Shown here piece by piece: positions 37,634-46,004 of a stretch of 64,000 nucleotides of DNA. A program made the position numbers and the translations under genes. The notes under the pieces are model-generated. The model saw only the letters and a list, made by a program, of their open reading frames with translations. It was not told the DNA's origin and made no database searches. The DNA is from Streptococcaceae bacterium (GTDB taxonomy: Bacteria; Bacillota; Bacilli; Lactobacillales; Streptococcaceae). The stretch is taken from positions 1,054,001 to 1,118,000 of the forward strand of contig CABIZZ010000001.1 in NCBI GenBank assembly GCA_902363395.1, given 5' to 3'. Positions within the stretch are counted from its first letter, which is position 1; the number at the start of each line of letters is the position of its first letter.

Positions 37634-38446
37634 TTAGTTCAACCTCTCTTCAGCATAAGACATCATCTTTACAGCCACTTCCTGATCATAAGCAAATCCC
37701 AACTTTTGGGCCAGGCTTTGAGCTTCTCTATCAAAAATATTTATGGTAGCAAATAAAGACTGACTGATTTTCTCTATACTAGATAGATCAAGGAGTGCGG
37801 AGAACTCCTTCTCCTTCTCTGCAGGCAAATAGTGAAAGAGATACTTGTAGTTTTTCCCGATATCAACTGTTCCCCTATCACTTACTACCTGCCAAGCAAA
37901 GATCTTGAGGAGTTCTTGCTGACAAATGCCATAGAGGTGATCAGTTGCATAGATAAGCTGATTTCTTCGTATCCCTTTGACGACATAAGTCGATACCCAC
38001 CAAAATTCATTGCAAGAGGCTGCAAATTCTTCTTCGGTAGGCGGACAAGTCCAGTAGCGATTGGAATTGGGCTGATAGGCTTCAAAAAAACCTTTGTCGT
38101 CTTTTAAGACTTTGAAACCAGCCTCGCTGTCCACCCACTCTTTCATGTGCTCCTTGGGACAGAGGGTCAAATCGATTCGGTTGCCGTCTTCAAAGAGCAT
38201 GAGATACAGACGACGATGTCCCAGGCGATTATGCTGTTCAATCAGCCGTATGCCAAACTGGTATAGCCAAGATAAATCAGATATCAAGTCCTCCAGATTC
38301 TCAACAATATAGACCACATCATAATCTTGAAACTCATCTCTTAGAGAGTGGATATCGGCTCGCGAACCGGATAAGGCCACTGCTTCCACTTGCAAGGATT
38401 CGGCTATCTGCAAGATTAGGTCTATCATTTTTGTCTCAGTTCTCAT
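37634..38446 (-). CDS. ANT(6)-like aminoglycoside adenylyltransferase homologue
   Basis: A 270-residue nucleotidyltransferase of the AadE/ANT(6) family. The N-terminal active site reads ALSGSRADIHSLRDEFQDYD (residues 24-43), with GSRA at 27-30 and the metal-binding Asp pair D41/D43. FEDGNRIDLTLCPKEH near 87 gives the third acidic position. The C-terminal helical domain includes NEFWWVSTYVVKGIRRNQL. Classical enzymes adenylylate streptomycin; chromosomal homologues may not confer resistance. It overlaps the upstream membrane gene by 11 nt. Whether it modifies an antibiotic is unknown. Confidence 0.85.
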   Translation of the reverse strand: MRTETKMIDLILQIAESLQVEAVALSGSRADIHSLRDEFQDYDVVYIVENLEDLISDLSWLYQFGIRLIEQHNRLGHRRLYLMLFEDGNRIDLTLCPKEHMKEWVDSEAGFKVLKDDKGFFEAYQPNSNRYWTCPPTEEEFAASCNEFWWVSTYVVKGIRRNQLIYATDHLYGICQQELLKIFAWQVVSDRGTVDIGKNYKYLFHYLPAEKEKEFSALLDLSSIEKISQSLFATINIFDREAQSLAQKLGFAYDQEVAVKMMSYAEERLN

Positions 38447-38957
38447 CTTTTACTCCTTCATCACTTACAAATCCTTGGAATTGTTCGTTTTTATTAAAAT
38501 ATAGATAAACAGATGGAAGAAACGAAGAAATCATAATTATAAGTTTCGCTAAATGGATGTTGATGACCACCTTAATAAATTGACCTTGAACTTTAAAGAT
38601 CATCAAATGCATAAAGATGCTAGCTAGGAGATAGATCCCTAAAATCAGAGAGGCTTTCAATAATTGATGGCTATAAACCGAATAGAGACGTATGCCACTA
38701 TAAACTAGGGATGTATATAATAAAGGTAAGTAAAACGTCACCAATACTATGATAATTGACATATGTCCTTCAAAATTCTTAGAGGGATAACCACTGATTG
38801 CGTTCATGGTTACAATCCCTGCAAGTGGGAAAAAATATCCTAAAAAATAGACCTTGGATTTATTTTTCTTAATAGCAATATAAATAAATATAGCGACTAA
38901 TACGACCGGTAAGAATGGGAAAGTAGAGAAAGTTATAGGTAATAAGATATCATTCAT
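38436..38957 (-). CDS. Membrane protein, parE-parC paralogue family, member 2
   Basis: A 173-residue protein with about five membrane segments. Family signature: VYFLGYFFPLAGIV near 36, LVYSGIRLYSVYSHQ near 84, and ISSFLPSVYLYFNKNEQF near 145. A charged tail (SDEGVKDEN) follows the last segment and overlaps the start of the nucleotidyltransferase by 11 nt. It starts 2 nt after member 3, with AGGAAGG inside that gene's end. No known domain recognised; function unknown. Confidence 0.75.
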   Translation of the reverse strand: MNDILLPITFSTFPFLPVVLVAIFIYIAIKKNKSKVYFLGYFFPLAGIVTMNAISGYPSKNFEGHMSIIIVLVTFYLPLLYTSLVYSGIRLYSVYSHQLLKASLILGIYLLASIFMHLMIFKVQGQFIKVVINIHLAKLIIMISSFLPSVYLYFNKNEQFQGFVSDEGVKDEN

Positions 38958-38958
38958 T

Positions 38959-39459
38959 TCAGACCTTCCTACGATTCTGGCTAATGATCAAAAATATGGC
39001 TGGCAGATAAGATAGAACAAGAGATAGGAACATTAACCCGATCATCATACTTCGGTGTTCCAAAAACTCTTCTGTCATACTAGCCATAACCCGGTAAAAA
39101 AGTACTGCACTCACTAGATAAGAGAGGATAATCAGGATGATTTTCCATCCGTATTTAGGGAAAACGGAAAATAATCGGATGACATGATAAAGCAAGGCAA
39201 TCACAACAAGGGGAACACCAAGAGCTATGACCATCAGTTGAACAGCAAAGACTATTAGCATGAAGGGAAGAGCCCTCTCAATAACATTGAAAGAATCAAA
39301 CTGAACCACACAATAAGTCATGACTGTTAAACAGATTGGATAATACAAGCCATAAAATTTTTTTTTCCAATTCAGCCAAAAGGCGATGAAGATGGAAAGA
39401 AATAAGACAATATAAAATTGGTAAAAATGATTGAATGTTGTAATTAAAAAATCTATAAT
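38959..39459 (-). CDS. Membrane protein, parE-parC paralogue family, member 3 (start unclear)
   Basis: The frame is open from 39462, giving about 166 residues, matching the other members. It contains a first helix (YIVLFLSIFIAFWLNWKK), then KKFYGLYYPICLTV, LLYHVIRLFSVFPK, and LSYLPAIFLIISQNRR at the C-terminus. No ATG, GTG or TTG occurs before the TTG at 39348, which would remove the first helix. An ATT at 39459, or decay of the start region, are alternatives. A nine-A run (GGAAAAAAAAATT on the minus strand) lies in the N-terminal coding part. Function unknown. Confidence 0.6.
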   Translation of the reverse strand: MIDFLITTFNHFYQFYIVLFLSIFIAFWLNWKKKFYGLYYPICLTVMTYCVVQFDSFNVIERALPFMLIVFAVQLMVIALGVPLVVIALLYHVIRLFSVFPKYGWKIILIILSYLVSAVLFYRVMASMTEEFLEHRSMMIGLMFLSLVLSYLPAIFLIISQNRRKV

Positions 39460-39479
39460 TTTTCACTTGCTAGCGTGTC

Positions 39480-39932
39480 CTACTGATCTTTGTCGAAATA
39501 ATAGAGATAGATCGGAGGCAGATAAGAAACCAGAATCATCAGAATAATGACTACAAACATGAACTGTTGGAGCTGAAATAGCATTACCACACACAAGCCA
39601 AGAAGACCAATTAATAGGGGACCCAAAATATAGGATAGAAAAATTAAATATGCCTTCCAGAGTTTTTCCGAATAGACGAAACACAAACGAATCAGTGTAA
39701 AGACTAAGGATCCAATTATCAAGGGGAAGCCATATAAAAACATGAGTAAGCTTGCCTCTAAAGATCCAGATTCTGGGAGTCTAATATTGGATTCAATTAC
39801 CTTAAGCATGCAGAGAGTAAACACGACCGGTGCATACAAGCCTAACAGTCTGATTCTTCTACGATTCATGTTGATTGCTAGAAAAATCGGGGTCAAAGTG
39901 GCTAATAAAAGAAAACCTAAGTATAGAACCAT
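39480..39932 (-). CDS. Membrane protein, parE-parC paralogue family, member 4
   Basis: A 150-residue protein with five clear membrane segments, the cleanest member. Signature: RIRLLGLYAPVVFTLCML (about 26), GFPLIIGSLVFTLIRLCFVY (about 68), and ILVSYLPPIYLYYFDKDQ at the C-terminus. It is very similar to member 5, sharing GPLLIGLLGLCVVM, so these two are a recent tandem duplication. Its ATG overlaps the member 5 stop (TAATG) and has AAGGAG upstream, indicating coupled translation. Function unknown. Confidence 0.8.
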   Translation of the reverse strand: MVLYLGFLLLATLTPIFLAINMNRRRIRLLGLYAPVVFTLCMLKVIESNIRLPESGSLEASLLMFLYGFPLIIGSLVFTLIRLCFVYSEKLWKAYLIFLSYILGPLLIGLLGLCVVMLFQLQQFMFVVIILMILVSYLPPIYLYYFDKDQ

Positions 39933-40419
39933 TATTCACACTCCTTCTGATCTTGCTCGAAATAATAGAGATAAAGAGGCGGCATATAAGAAACCAGAAT
40001 CATCAAAATAATGACTATGAATACGAACTGATGAATCTGAAATGTCATTACCACACACAAGCCAAGAAGACCAATTAATAGGGGTCCTAAGATATAGGAT
40101 AGGAAAATCAAAAGTCCCTTCCTCAGGTTCTTACTATAAACGAAACACAAACGAATCAGTGTGTAGACTAAGGCGCCTATAATCAAGGGAAAGCCAAAAA
40201 AAACATGATAAAGGTCGCCCCTAAAGCAGCGGATTCTGAGCCCTCTAAATTAAAAATAAGCATCAAGATCATGAACAAAGTAAACACGATCGGTGCATAG
40301 AGTCCTAGTAATCTTTTTTTCCGATGATTCATAAAGAAAGCAAAAATAGCTGAGGGCAATGAGACTAAGAGAATAAAACCTAAGTAAAGCCATATAATCG
40401 AATGTCCTGAACTATCCAT
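39932..40419 (-). pseudogene. Frameshifted membrane protein, parE-parC paralogue family, member 5
   Basis: Two overlapping frames (about 40419-40183 and 40186-39932) together match member 4 end to end. The break is in a run of eight A on the plus strand (40196-40203; T on the coding strand). With one more T the protein would read IMFFFGFPLIIGALVYTLIRL, aligning with member 4; as given it stops after FFLAFP. The start ATG at 40419 has AAGGAG 8 nt upstream and lies 13 nt after parE. It may be a true pseudogene, a phase-variable gene, or a sequencing error. Confidence 0.75.
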
Positions 40420-40431
40420 CACTCGCACTCC

Positions 40432-42381
40432 TTAAAACGCAGTTGTTTCTTCCAAGGTAAACTTAACGTTATCTTCGATCCATTGACGACGTGGGGCCGC
40501 CTTATCGCCCATTAGGACTGAGACACGGCGCTCTGCACGCGCCAAGTCATCAATCGTGACACGGATCAAGGTACGGGTTTCTGGGTTCATGGTGGTTTCC
40601 CAAAGTTGGTCTGCATTCATCTCACCCAACCCTTTGTACCGTTGAAGGGTTGCTCCACGGCCAAAAGTTCGCCGTAGGTCTTCCAATTCACTATCAGTCC
40701 AGGCATAAGCCACTTCTTCTTTCTTCCCTTTGCCTTTAGACATCTTGTAAAGAGGAGGCATGGCGATATAGACACGTCCTGCTTCGACCAAAGGTCGCAT
40801 ATAGCGATAGAAGAAAGTTAGGAGCAAGGTCTGGATGTGGGCTCCATCCGTATCCGCATCGGTCATGATGATAATCTTGTCATAGTTTGCATCTTCGATC
40901 GTAAAGTCAGCCCCAACTCCAGCACCGATGGTGTAGATCATGGTGTTGATTTCCTCGTTTTTGAGGATATCACTCATGTTGGCCTTCTCAGTATTGAGAA
41001 CCTTCCCTCGAAGCGGAAGGATAGCCTGGAACTTACGGTCCCGACCTTGCTTGGCAGAACCACCGGCTGAATCCCCTTCGACTAGATATAGTTCGTTCTT
41101 GGCAGGATTCTTGGACTGGGCTGGGGTCAATTTACCAGACAAGAGCCCCTTGTCCTTCTTGTTCTTCTTGCCATTTCGACTCTCATCCCGCGCCTTCCGA
41201 GCAGCTTCACGCGCATCCCGGGCCTTGATGGCCTTGCGAATCAGATTGGAAGCCAACTCCCCATTTTCCATGAGGAAGAAGGTCAACTTGTCAGCGACAA
41301 TCCCGTCAACGACTGGTCGAGCAAGTGGACTTCCTAGTTTGTCCTTGGTCTGCCCTTCAAACTGCAAATGAGCTTCTGGCACCAAGATCGAAAGAACAGC
41401 AGATAAGCCTTCGCGATAGTCGGATCCCTCTAGGTTCTTGTCTTTTTCTTTGAGAAGACCCGTCTTTCTTGCATAGTCGTTCATGGCCTTGGTAATGGCT
41501 GTCTTCAGTCCCGTCTCGTGGGTTCCCCCATCCTTGGTCCGGACATTATTAACAAAGGACAAGATGTTGTCAGAGTAGCCATCATTGTATTGGAGAGCAA
41601 CTTCTACTTGGAAGCCTTCTGATTCCCCATTAAAGTAGAGAACGGGCGTCAAGGTTTCCTTATCTTCGTTCAAGTACTCAACGAAATCCTGAACACCATT
41701 CTCGTAATGGAAGGCGACATGGTTGTCTTCTTCCTTACGGAGATCGGTCAGCGTAAGTGTTACATCCTTGAGCAAGAAGGCTGACTCTTTGATCCGTTCT
41801 GCAATGGTATTAAACTTGAAATCTGTCGTTGAGAAGATGGTTGGATCCGGCATGAAGGTAACCTTAGTTCCCGTCTTAGACTTAGGAGCCGACCCAATCT
41901 TTTCAAGAGTGGTAACAGGCTTCCCACCATCTTCAAAACGTTGCTTGTAGACCGCTCCATCACGGGTAATCTCAACCTCTAGCCAGCTAGAAAGGGCATT
42001 GACGACAGAAGATCCCACTCCGTGAAGACCTCCAGATGTCTTATAGCCCCCTTGACCAAACTTTCCTCCAGCATGGAGAACGGTAAAGATGACCTCAACA
42101 GTTGGTTTGCCCATAGCATGCATCCCGGTCGGCATTCCCCGACCTTGGTCTGCTACAGATAGGGACCCGTCTTTGTTGATGGTAACGTCAATTTGAGAAC
42201 CAAAACCAGATAGGGCTTCATCGACCGCATTGTCGACAATTTCCCAGACCAAATGGTGAAGCCCATTTCCATCTGTCGATCCGATGTACATCCCTGGACG
42301 TTTACGGACCGCATCCAACCCTTCTAGTACCTGAATGGCATCGTCATTGTAATTATTAATGTTGATTTCCTTTTTAGACAC
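40432..42381 (-). CDS. parE: DNA topoisomerase IV subunit B
   Basis: ParE, 649 residues, the ATPase subunit of topoisomerase IV. GHKL ATPase motifs: WEIVDNAVDEALSGFG (about 47), VADQGRGMPTGMH (about 76), and GGKFGQGGYKTSGGLHGVGS (about 105). The Toprim motif EGDSAGGSAKQGRDR lies near 435, with IIIMTDADTDGAHIQTLLL near 510. It begins the parE...parC direction of transcription but is split from parC by accessory genes. It is divergent from plsY. Confidence 0.98.
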   Translation of the reverse strand: MSKKEININNYNDDAIQVLEGLDAVRKRPGMYIGSTDGNGLHHLVWEIVDNAVDEALSGFGSQIDVTINKDGSLSVADQGRGMPTGMHAMGKPTVEVIFTVLHAGGKFGQGGYKTSGGLHGVGSSVVNALSSWLEVEITRDGAVYKQRFEDGGKPVTTLEKIGSAPKSKTGTKVTFMPDPTIFSTTDFKFNTIAERIKESAFLLKDVTLTLTDLRKEEDNHVAFHYENGVQDFVEYLNEDKETLTPVLYFNGESEGFQVEVALQYNDGYSDNILSFVNNVRTKDGGTHETGLKTAITKAMNDYARKTGLLKEKDKNLEGSDYREGLSAVLSILVPEAHLQFEGQTKDKLGSPLARPVVDGIVADKLTFFLMENGELASNLIRKAIKARDAREAARKARDESRNGKKNKKDKGLLSGKLTPAQSKNPAKNELYLVEGDSAGGSAKQGRDRKFQAILPLRGKVLNTEKANMSDILKNEEINTMIYTIGAGVGADFTIEDANYDKIIIMTDADTDGAHIQTLLLTFFYRYMRPLVEAGRVYIAMPPLYKMSKGKGKKEEVAYAWTDSELEDLRRTFGRGATLQRYKGLGEMNADQLWETTMNPETRTLIRVTIDDLARAERRVSVLMGDKAAPRRQWIEDNVKFTLEETTAF

Positions 42382-42552
42382 AAGGAACCTCCTGTTTGTT
42401 CATCTTTTCTATATTACAGTTTTTTAGGAAATTTTGCAAAATTTTTCTTTCTTCTCCCCCTTTAACTAGTCTATTTAAGTGCGATTGATTCAAACCAACT
42501 ATCCGATGTGACACTTCAGTTAGAAATTTTCTTTTTCATTCAAAGCATTTTT

Positions 42553-42560
42553 GATATAAT
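42553..42560 (+). promoter_or_regulatory. Extended -10 promoter of plsY
   Basis: TGATATAAT fits TGnTATAAT, with its last base 6 nt before the plsY ATG at 42567. The predicted start site is the A of the ATG, and no ribosome site is present. Confidence 0.55.
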
Positions 42561-42566
42561 GAAACT

Positions 42567-43211
42567 ATGATGAAAACTATTCTTTTACTCGTATTAGCAT
42601 ACTTATTAGGTTCTATCCCTTCTGGTTTGTGGATAGGAAAAGCCTTCTTTAACATCAATCTACGTGAACACGGTTCTGGAAATACAGGGACCACCAATAC
42701 CTTCCGTATCCTAGGGACCAAGGCTGGTCTGGTCGTCTTTGCGGTTGATTTCCTCAAAGGAACCTTGGCTGTTTTATTGCCGACTATTTTTGGGGTTGCA
42801 GGGATTTCACCAATGGTCTTTGGTCTTCTCGCCGTCCTTGGACACACCTTCCCTATTTTTGCAGGCTTTAAAGGAGGCAAGGCAGTCGCGACCAGTGCTG
42901 GGGTTCTCATTGGTTTCTCTCCCGTTTTCCTCATCCTCTTAGCCATCTATTTCTTTGTTAGCCTTTATTTAACCAGCATGATTTCTTTTTCAAGTGTAAC
43001 GGTTGCAATTTTGGCTAGTTTAGGTGTGCTCTTCCTTCCATTGACTGGCTGGATCCTCCCAGGCTATGACCTGATTTTCACCCTTATTGTCCTCGCTTTA
43101 GCCACCTTGATTATCATCCGCCACAAGGACAATATCAAACGAATCCTCAACAAGAATGAAAATATCATCTCCTGGGGAAAAAACATCACTCATCAAAAAC
43201 AAAAAGACTAG
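42567..43211 (+). CDS. plsY: Glycerol-3-phosphate acyltransferase PlsY
   Basis: PlsY, 214 residues, transfers an acyl group from acyl phosphate to glycerol 3-phosphate in the membrane, the first step of phospholipid synthesis. Motifs: [14 protein letters not shown] (about 14), [15 protein letters not shown] (about 33), and the [21 protein letters not shown] segment (about 91). Five or more membrane helices; basic C-terminal tail. Divergent from parE, as usual in streptococci. No Shine-Dalgarno sequence precedes the ATGATG start. Confidence 0.96.
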   Translation: MMKTILLLVLAYLLGSIPSGLWIGKAFFNINLREHGSGNTGTTNTFRILGTKAGLVVFAVDFLKGTLAVLLPTIFGVAGISPMVFGLLAVLGHTFPIFAGFKGGKAVATSAGVLIGFSPVFLILLAIYFFVSLYLTSMISFSSVTVAILASLGVLFLPLTGWILPGYDLIFTLIVLALATLIIIRHKDNIKRILNKNENIISWGKNITHQKQKD

Positions 43212-43232
43212 AGTCAAATCTCTAGTTTTTTT
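43203..43232 (+). terminator. Terminator of plsY
   Basis: ACTAGAG, TCAAAT loop, CTCTAGT, then seven T. Confidence 0.85.
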
Positions 43233-43362
43233 GTTGCTATTACTTTGTCAGCACTTCTCTTCAAAAAAGTTCTATAAGTTTTTTCTTCCTTTTGTTTTTA
43301 ATCATTGCAATTAAGGAGGATTTAGTTTATAATATCTTGAATTCAAAATCGGGAGGATTTTT

Positions 43363-43815
43363 ATGAAATTCTATTCATATGATTATGTATTGAGTCAGAT
43401 TAGCCAGCAAAATTGGGTCATGGTAATCATGTCCATTCTCTTAGTGTTGGTAACGGCTTTTTTTGTCTTTAAGGCATATAAGGATAAACGTGGAAGTAAG
43501 TTCCGTGAATTGTCTATTATTTCTGTCTTAATCTTAGTAGCCGTTGTTTTGATTGGCATTTCAAATTTTCAAAACAATCAGTCTAATGACAATCAATTCC
43601 GCTCTTCCCTACACTTTATCGAAGTTGTTTCAAAAGAATTAGGTGTAGATAAAGAAGATGTCTATGTCAATACTTCGGATACGACCGACGGAGCTATTAT
43701 CAAGGTAGACAAGCAATTCTATCGTGCGATTAGCGGAACAGACCCAGATAGCTATTTACTTGAAAAAATGGACTTATATAAAACAGATGTAGAACTGGTG
43801 GAGGTTGAAAAATGA
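43363..43815 (+). CDS. DUF3290 membrane protein
   Basis: A 150-residue DUF3290 protein with two N-terminal membrane helices (about 19-38 and 49-68) and a soluble C-terminal half (FRSSLHFIEVVSKELGVDKE). GGGAGG precedes the ATG. It overlaps the DUF421 gene by ATGA, and the two families are usually found as a pair in Lactobacillales, so they probably act as a complex. The role is unknown. Confidence 0.82.
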   Translation: MKFYSYDYVLSQISQQNWVMVIMSILLVLVTAFFVFKAYKDKRGSKFRELSIISVLILVAVVLIGISNFQNNQSNDNQFRSSLHFIEVVSKELGVDKEDVYVNTSDTTDGAIIKVDKQFYRAISGTDPDSYLLEKMDLYKTDVELVEVEK

Positions 43816-44444
43816 TAAGCTTTTTTGCTACAATTGCAATTAAATTGGCCTGGGGGCTTCTTTCTCTTGTTTTTGTTATTAACGTAACAGGAAAAGGAAA
43901 TTTAGCGCCAAGTTCTGCAGTAGACCAAATACAGAACTTTGTTCTCGGGGGTATTATCGGCGGGGTCATCTACAATAGCTCGATTACCATCCTTCAATAT
44001 GTCGTCATCCTCATCATCTGGACGATTTTGATTCTGTCACTCAAATGGCTTAATACCAATGTTTACTTCATCAAACATCTGATTGATGGAAAACCAACTA
44101 TTATCATAAAAAACGGAAAATTAGATCCAGAAGCTTGTCGCTCAAAAGGCCTTTCTGCTTCTGACGTCGCTCTTAAGTTGCGCTCTCAAGGGGTCTTCCA
44201 ATTGAAAGAAGTCAAAAGAGCCGTCATCGAACAAAATGGCCAACTCATAATCGTTCGAATGGGAGATGAAAATCCCAAATACCCAATCATTACAGATGGT
44301 GTGGTCCAAGTAGAGATCTTAGAGACCATTGGTAAAACTGAAGAATGGCTTATAGCCGAACTCAATAAAAAAGGATTTGAAACTGTTGATGACATTTTTA
44401 TCGCTGAGTACGACAAGGGCGAGATTAATGTCGTGACTTATTAA
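43812..44444 (+). CDS. DUF421 (YetF family) membrane protein
   Basis: A 210-residue YetF/DUF421 protein. Three membrane helices occupy about residues 1-80, with GKGNLAPSSAVDQIQNFVLG between. The cytoplasmic C-terminal domain includes DGKPTIIIKNGKLDPEAC and VIEQNGQLIIVRMGD, typical of the family. In Bacillus, YetF-type proteins have been linked to spore membrane functions, which cannot apply here. Coupled to DUF3290 by a 4-nt overlap. Function unknown. Confidence 0.85.
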   Translation: MISFFATIAIKLAWGLLSLVFVINVTGKGNLAPSSAVDQIQNFVLGGIIGGVIYNSSITILQYVVILIIWTILILSLKWLNTNVYFIKHLIDGKPTIIIKNGKLDPEACRSKGLSASDVALKLRSQGVFQLKEVKRAVIEQNGQLIIVRMGDENPKYPIITDGVVQVEILETIGKTEEWLIAELNKKGFETVDDIFIAEYDKGEINVVTY

Positions 44445-44480
44445 AGTTGGAAATCAGCTATTCGATAAAATAGACAAGTA

Positions 44481-44513
44481 AAAGGTCGTTACGAACTGTA
44501 ACGACCTTTTTTC
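44481..44513. terminator. Bidirectional terminator between the DUF421 and Sua5-like genes
   Basis: AAAGGTCGTTAC, GAACT loop, GTAACGACCTTT, then TTT. The 12-bp perfect stem has A/T tails on both sides and sits between convergent genes. Confidence 0.88.
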
Positions 44514-44519
44514 TATCTT

Positions 44520-45305
44520 TTAATAGTACTCCCCTTGGCGGTAGTTCCAAGAGTTGAAATGATCAGATAAGTGCATCATGATCTTGTCGATATCCAATCC
44601 CTTACGGATCACGACTGGGCAAGTATTGACAGAACGGCTACCTGCTCCTTGTTCTGGGATGAGTTTTCCTTCTGCATCAACCATAGAAACCATCACTCCT
44701 TGTTCATAGCGAGTTTCAATAGTCTTGTCTGGTTGGATAGAGGCTACATAATCATCGGCTTCGATGACCAAATCCACGGCACCTTCGATTCGCTCTCCGA
44801 TTCCCTCGACTTTCCCACGATTTCCTTTACCAGATGGGTTAGCTGAAGAGGCATAAACCATTTTGCCTTCTTTTTCCCACATTTCTTTGGCGATTTGCTC
44901 ACCAGCTTTACCGAATTTGATGACAAAACAGCTGGTTCCACGAACATCTGTCATGAGTTCTTCACGTCCATCGCCGAAGGCTTGTAATTTGGCATAGGCA
45001 TCTTCACGCCAAGGAAGGATACAACCAAGCAAGATATCTTCATCCCAATGTTTTTGGTAGAAGGCTTCGATTTCAGGATTCAATTGCGCAAGGGCACGAA
45101 GTTCATCCATACTTCCGCAAAGAACGACACCTGGTTTGTTGCGGTTACGTTCTTTGGCTTCAAACTTGCGTTCCAAGCCAGCCTTGTCGCTGGTCATGAT
45201 GATGTAGCCGACTTTGGTAGGGCAGACGATACAACCACCCTCGCCTTTAAGAATGTCAAATCCTTCTTGTGAAAGTGTTCCGTCCCATTGAATGTGTTTT
45301 GTCAT
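44520..45305 (-). CDS. Sua5/YciO/YrdC family protein
   Basis: A 261-residue protein with one YrdC-like domain. Visible features are GGCIVCPTKVGYIIMTSD at about 27-44, RNRNKPGVVLCG near 55, and the nucleotide-binding YASSANPSGKGNRGKVEGI near 151. YrdC proteins make threonylcarbamoyl-AMP for t6A tRNA modification. Streptococci also encode a canonical Sua5/TsaC elsewhere, so this may be a divergent paralogue with another substrate. The C-terminal part (about 200-261) is unlike TsaC. Monocistronic; convergent with DUF421. Confidence 0.75.
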   Translation of the reverse strand: MTKHIQWDGTLSQEGFDILKGEGGCIVCPTKVGYIIMTSDKAGLERKFEAKERNRNKPGVVLCGSMDELRALAQLNPEIEAFYQKHWDEDILLGCILPWREDAYAKLQAFGDGREELMTDVRGTSCFVIKFGKAGEQIAKEMWEKEGKMVYASSANPSGKGNRGKVEGIGERIEGAVDLVIEADDYVASIQPDKTIETRYEQGVMVSMVDAEGKLIPEQGAGSRSVNTCPVVIRKGLDIDKIMMHLSDHFNSWNYRQGEYY

Positions 45306-45402
45306 AAATTTCGTCCTCTTCTATTTCTTTTTTTCTATTCTATCAAAATTCCAAAAAAGCTTCAATATATTTTCTGAAAATTCTTAATTAACTATACAAT
45401 TT

Positions 45403-45993
45403 TTATTGCCAATAGGCGGGCCGATTCTTCTCATAAGCAGCAATCAAGTCCTCGTATTGGAGGGTAATCCCAATATCATCTAGACCGTTGAGTAATTTGT
45501 TCTTCCAATCCCCATCGATCTCAAAGCTAAATTCTCCAACAGGCGAGATGATCTTCTGCTCTTCCAAATCCACCGTTACCTCATCTGTCGGCTTCAAGCT
45601 TGCCAGCTTTTGACGAACCTCTAAAGGCTGGACTATTGGTAGCATCCCATTATTGAGTTCATTATTGTAATGGATATCTCCAAAAGAGCCGGCGATAACG
45701 ACTTTAAAGCCATAATCAGCTAAAGCCCAGGCTGCGTGCTCCCGAGAAGAACCAGCCCCAAAATTGTCGCCAGTAATCAAAATGGTGGCCTGACGATATT
45801 CTGGTTTGTTAAAGATAAATTCTGGATCCTCGGTGTATTGATCATCCAAGTAGCGCCAAGCGTACATGAGGTACTTGCCAAAGCCTTTTTTATCAATCAG
45901 CTTTAAGAATTGCTTGGGGAGGATTTGGTCGGTATCGATATTATCGTTCATCAAAGGAACCGTAGTTCCCGTATAAATGGTAAATTTCTCCAT
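45403..45993 (-). CDS. leuD: 3-isopropylmalate dehydratase small subunit
   Basis: LeuD, 196 residues, the swivel-domain subunit that with LeuC isomerises 2- to 3-isopropylmalate in leucine synthesis. It opens [20 protein letters not shown], with [19 protein letters not shown] next. [17 protein letters not shown] near 75-91 is the active-site loop. The last gene of the leu operon, 11 nt after leuC, with GGAGG before its ATG. No obvious terminator is seen in the 97 nt that follow. Confidence 0.97.
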   Translation of the reverse strand: MEKFTIYTGTTVPLMNDNIDTDQILPKQFLKLIDKKGFGKYLMYAWRYLDDQYTEDPEFIFNKPEYRQATILITGDNFGAGSSREHAAWALADYGFKVVIAGSFGDIHYNNELNNGMLPIVQPLEVRQKLASLKPTDEVTVDLEEQKIISPVGEFSFEIDGDWKNKLLNGLDDIGITLQYEDLIAAYEKNRPAYWQ

Positions 45994-46004
45994 GCTTCCT
46001 CCTT

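Noticed and set aside
37634..38446. Recently acquired antibiotic-resistance cassette
   Set aside because: No insertion sequence, integrase or repeats flank it, and it overlaps neighbouring family genes. Only family resemblance supports resistance.
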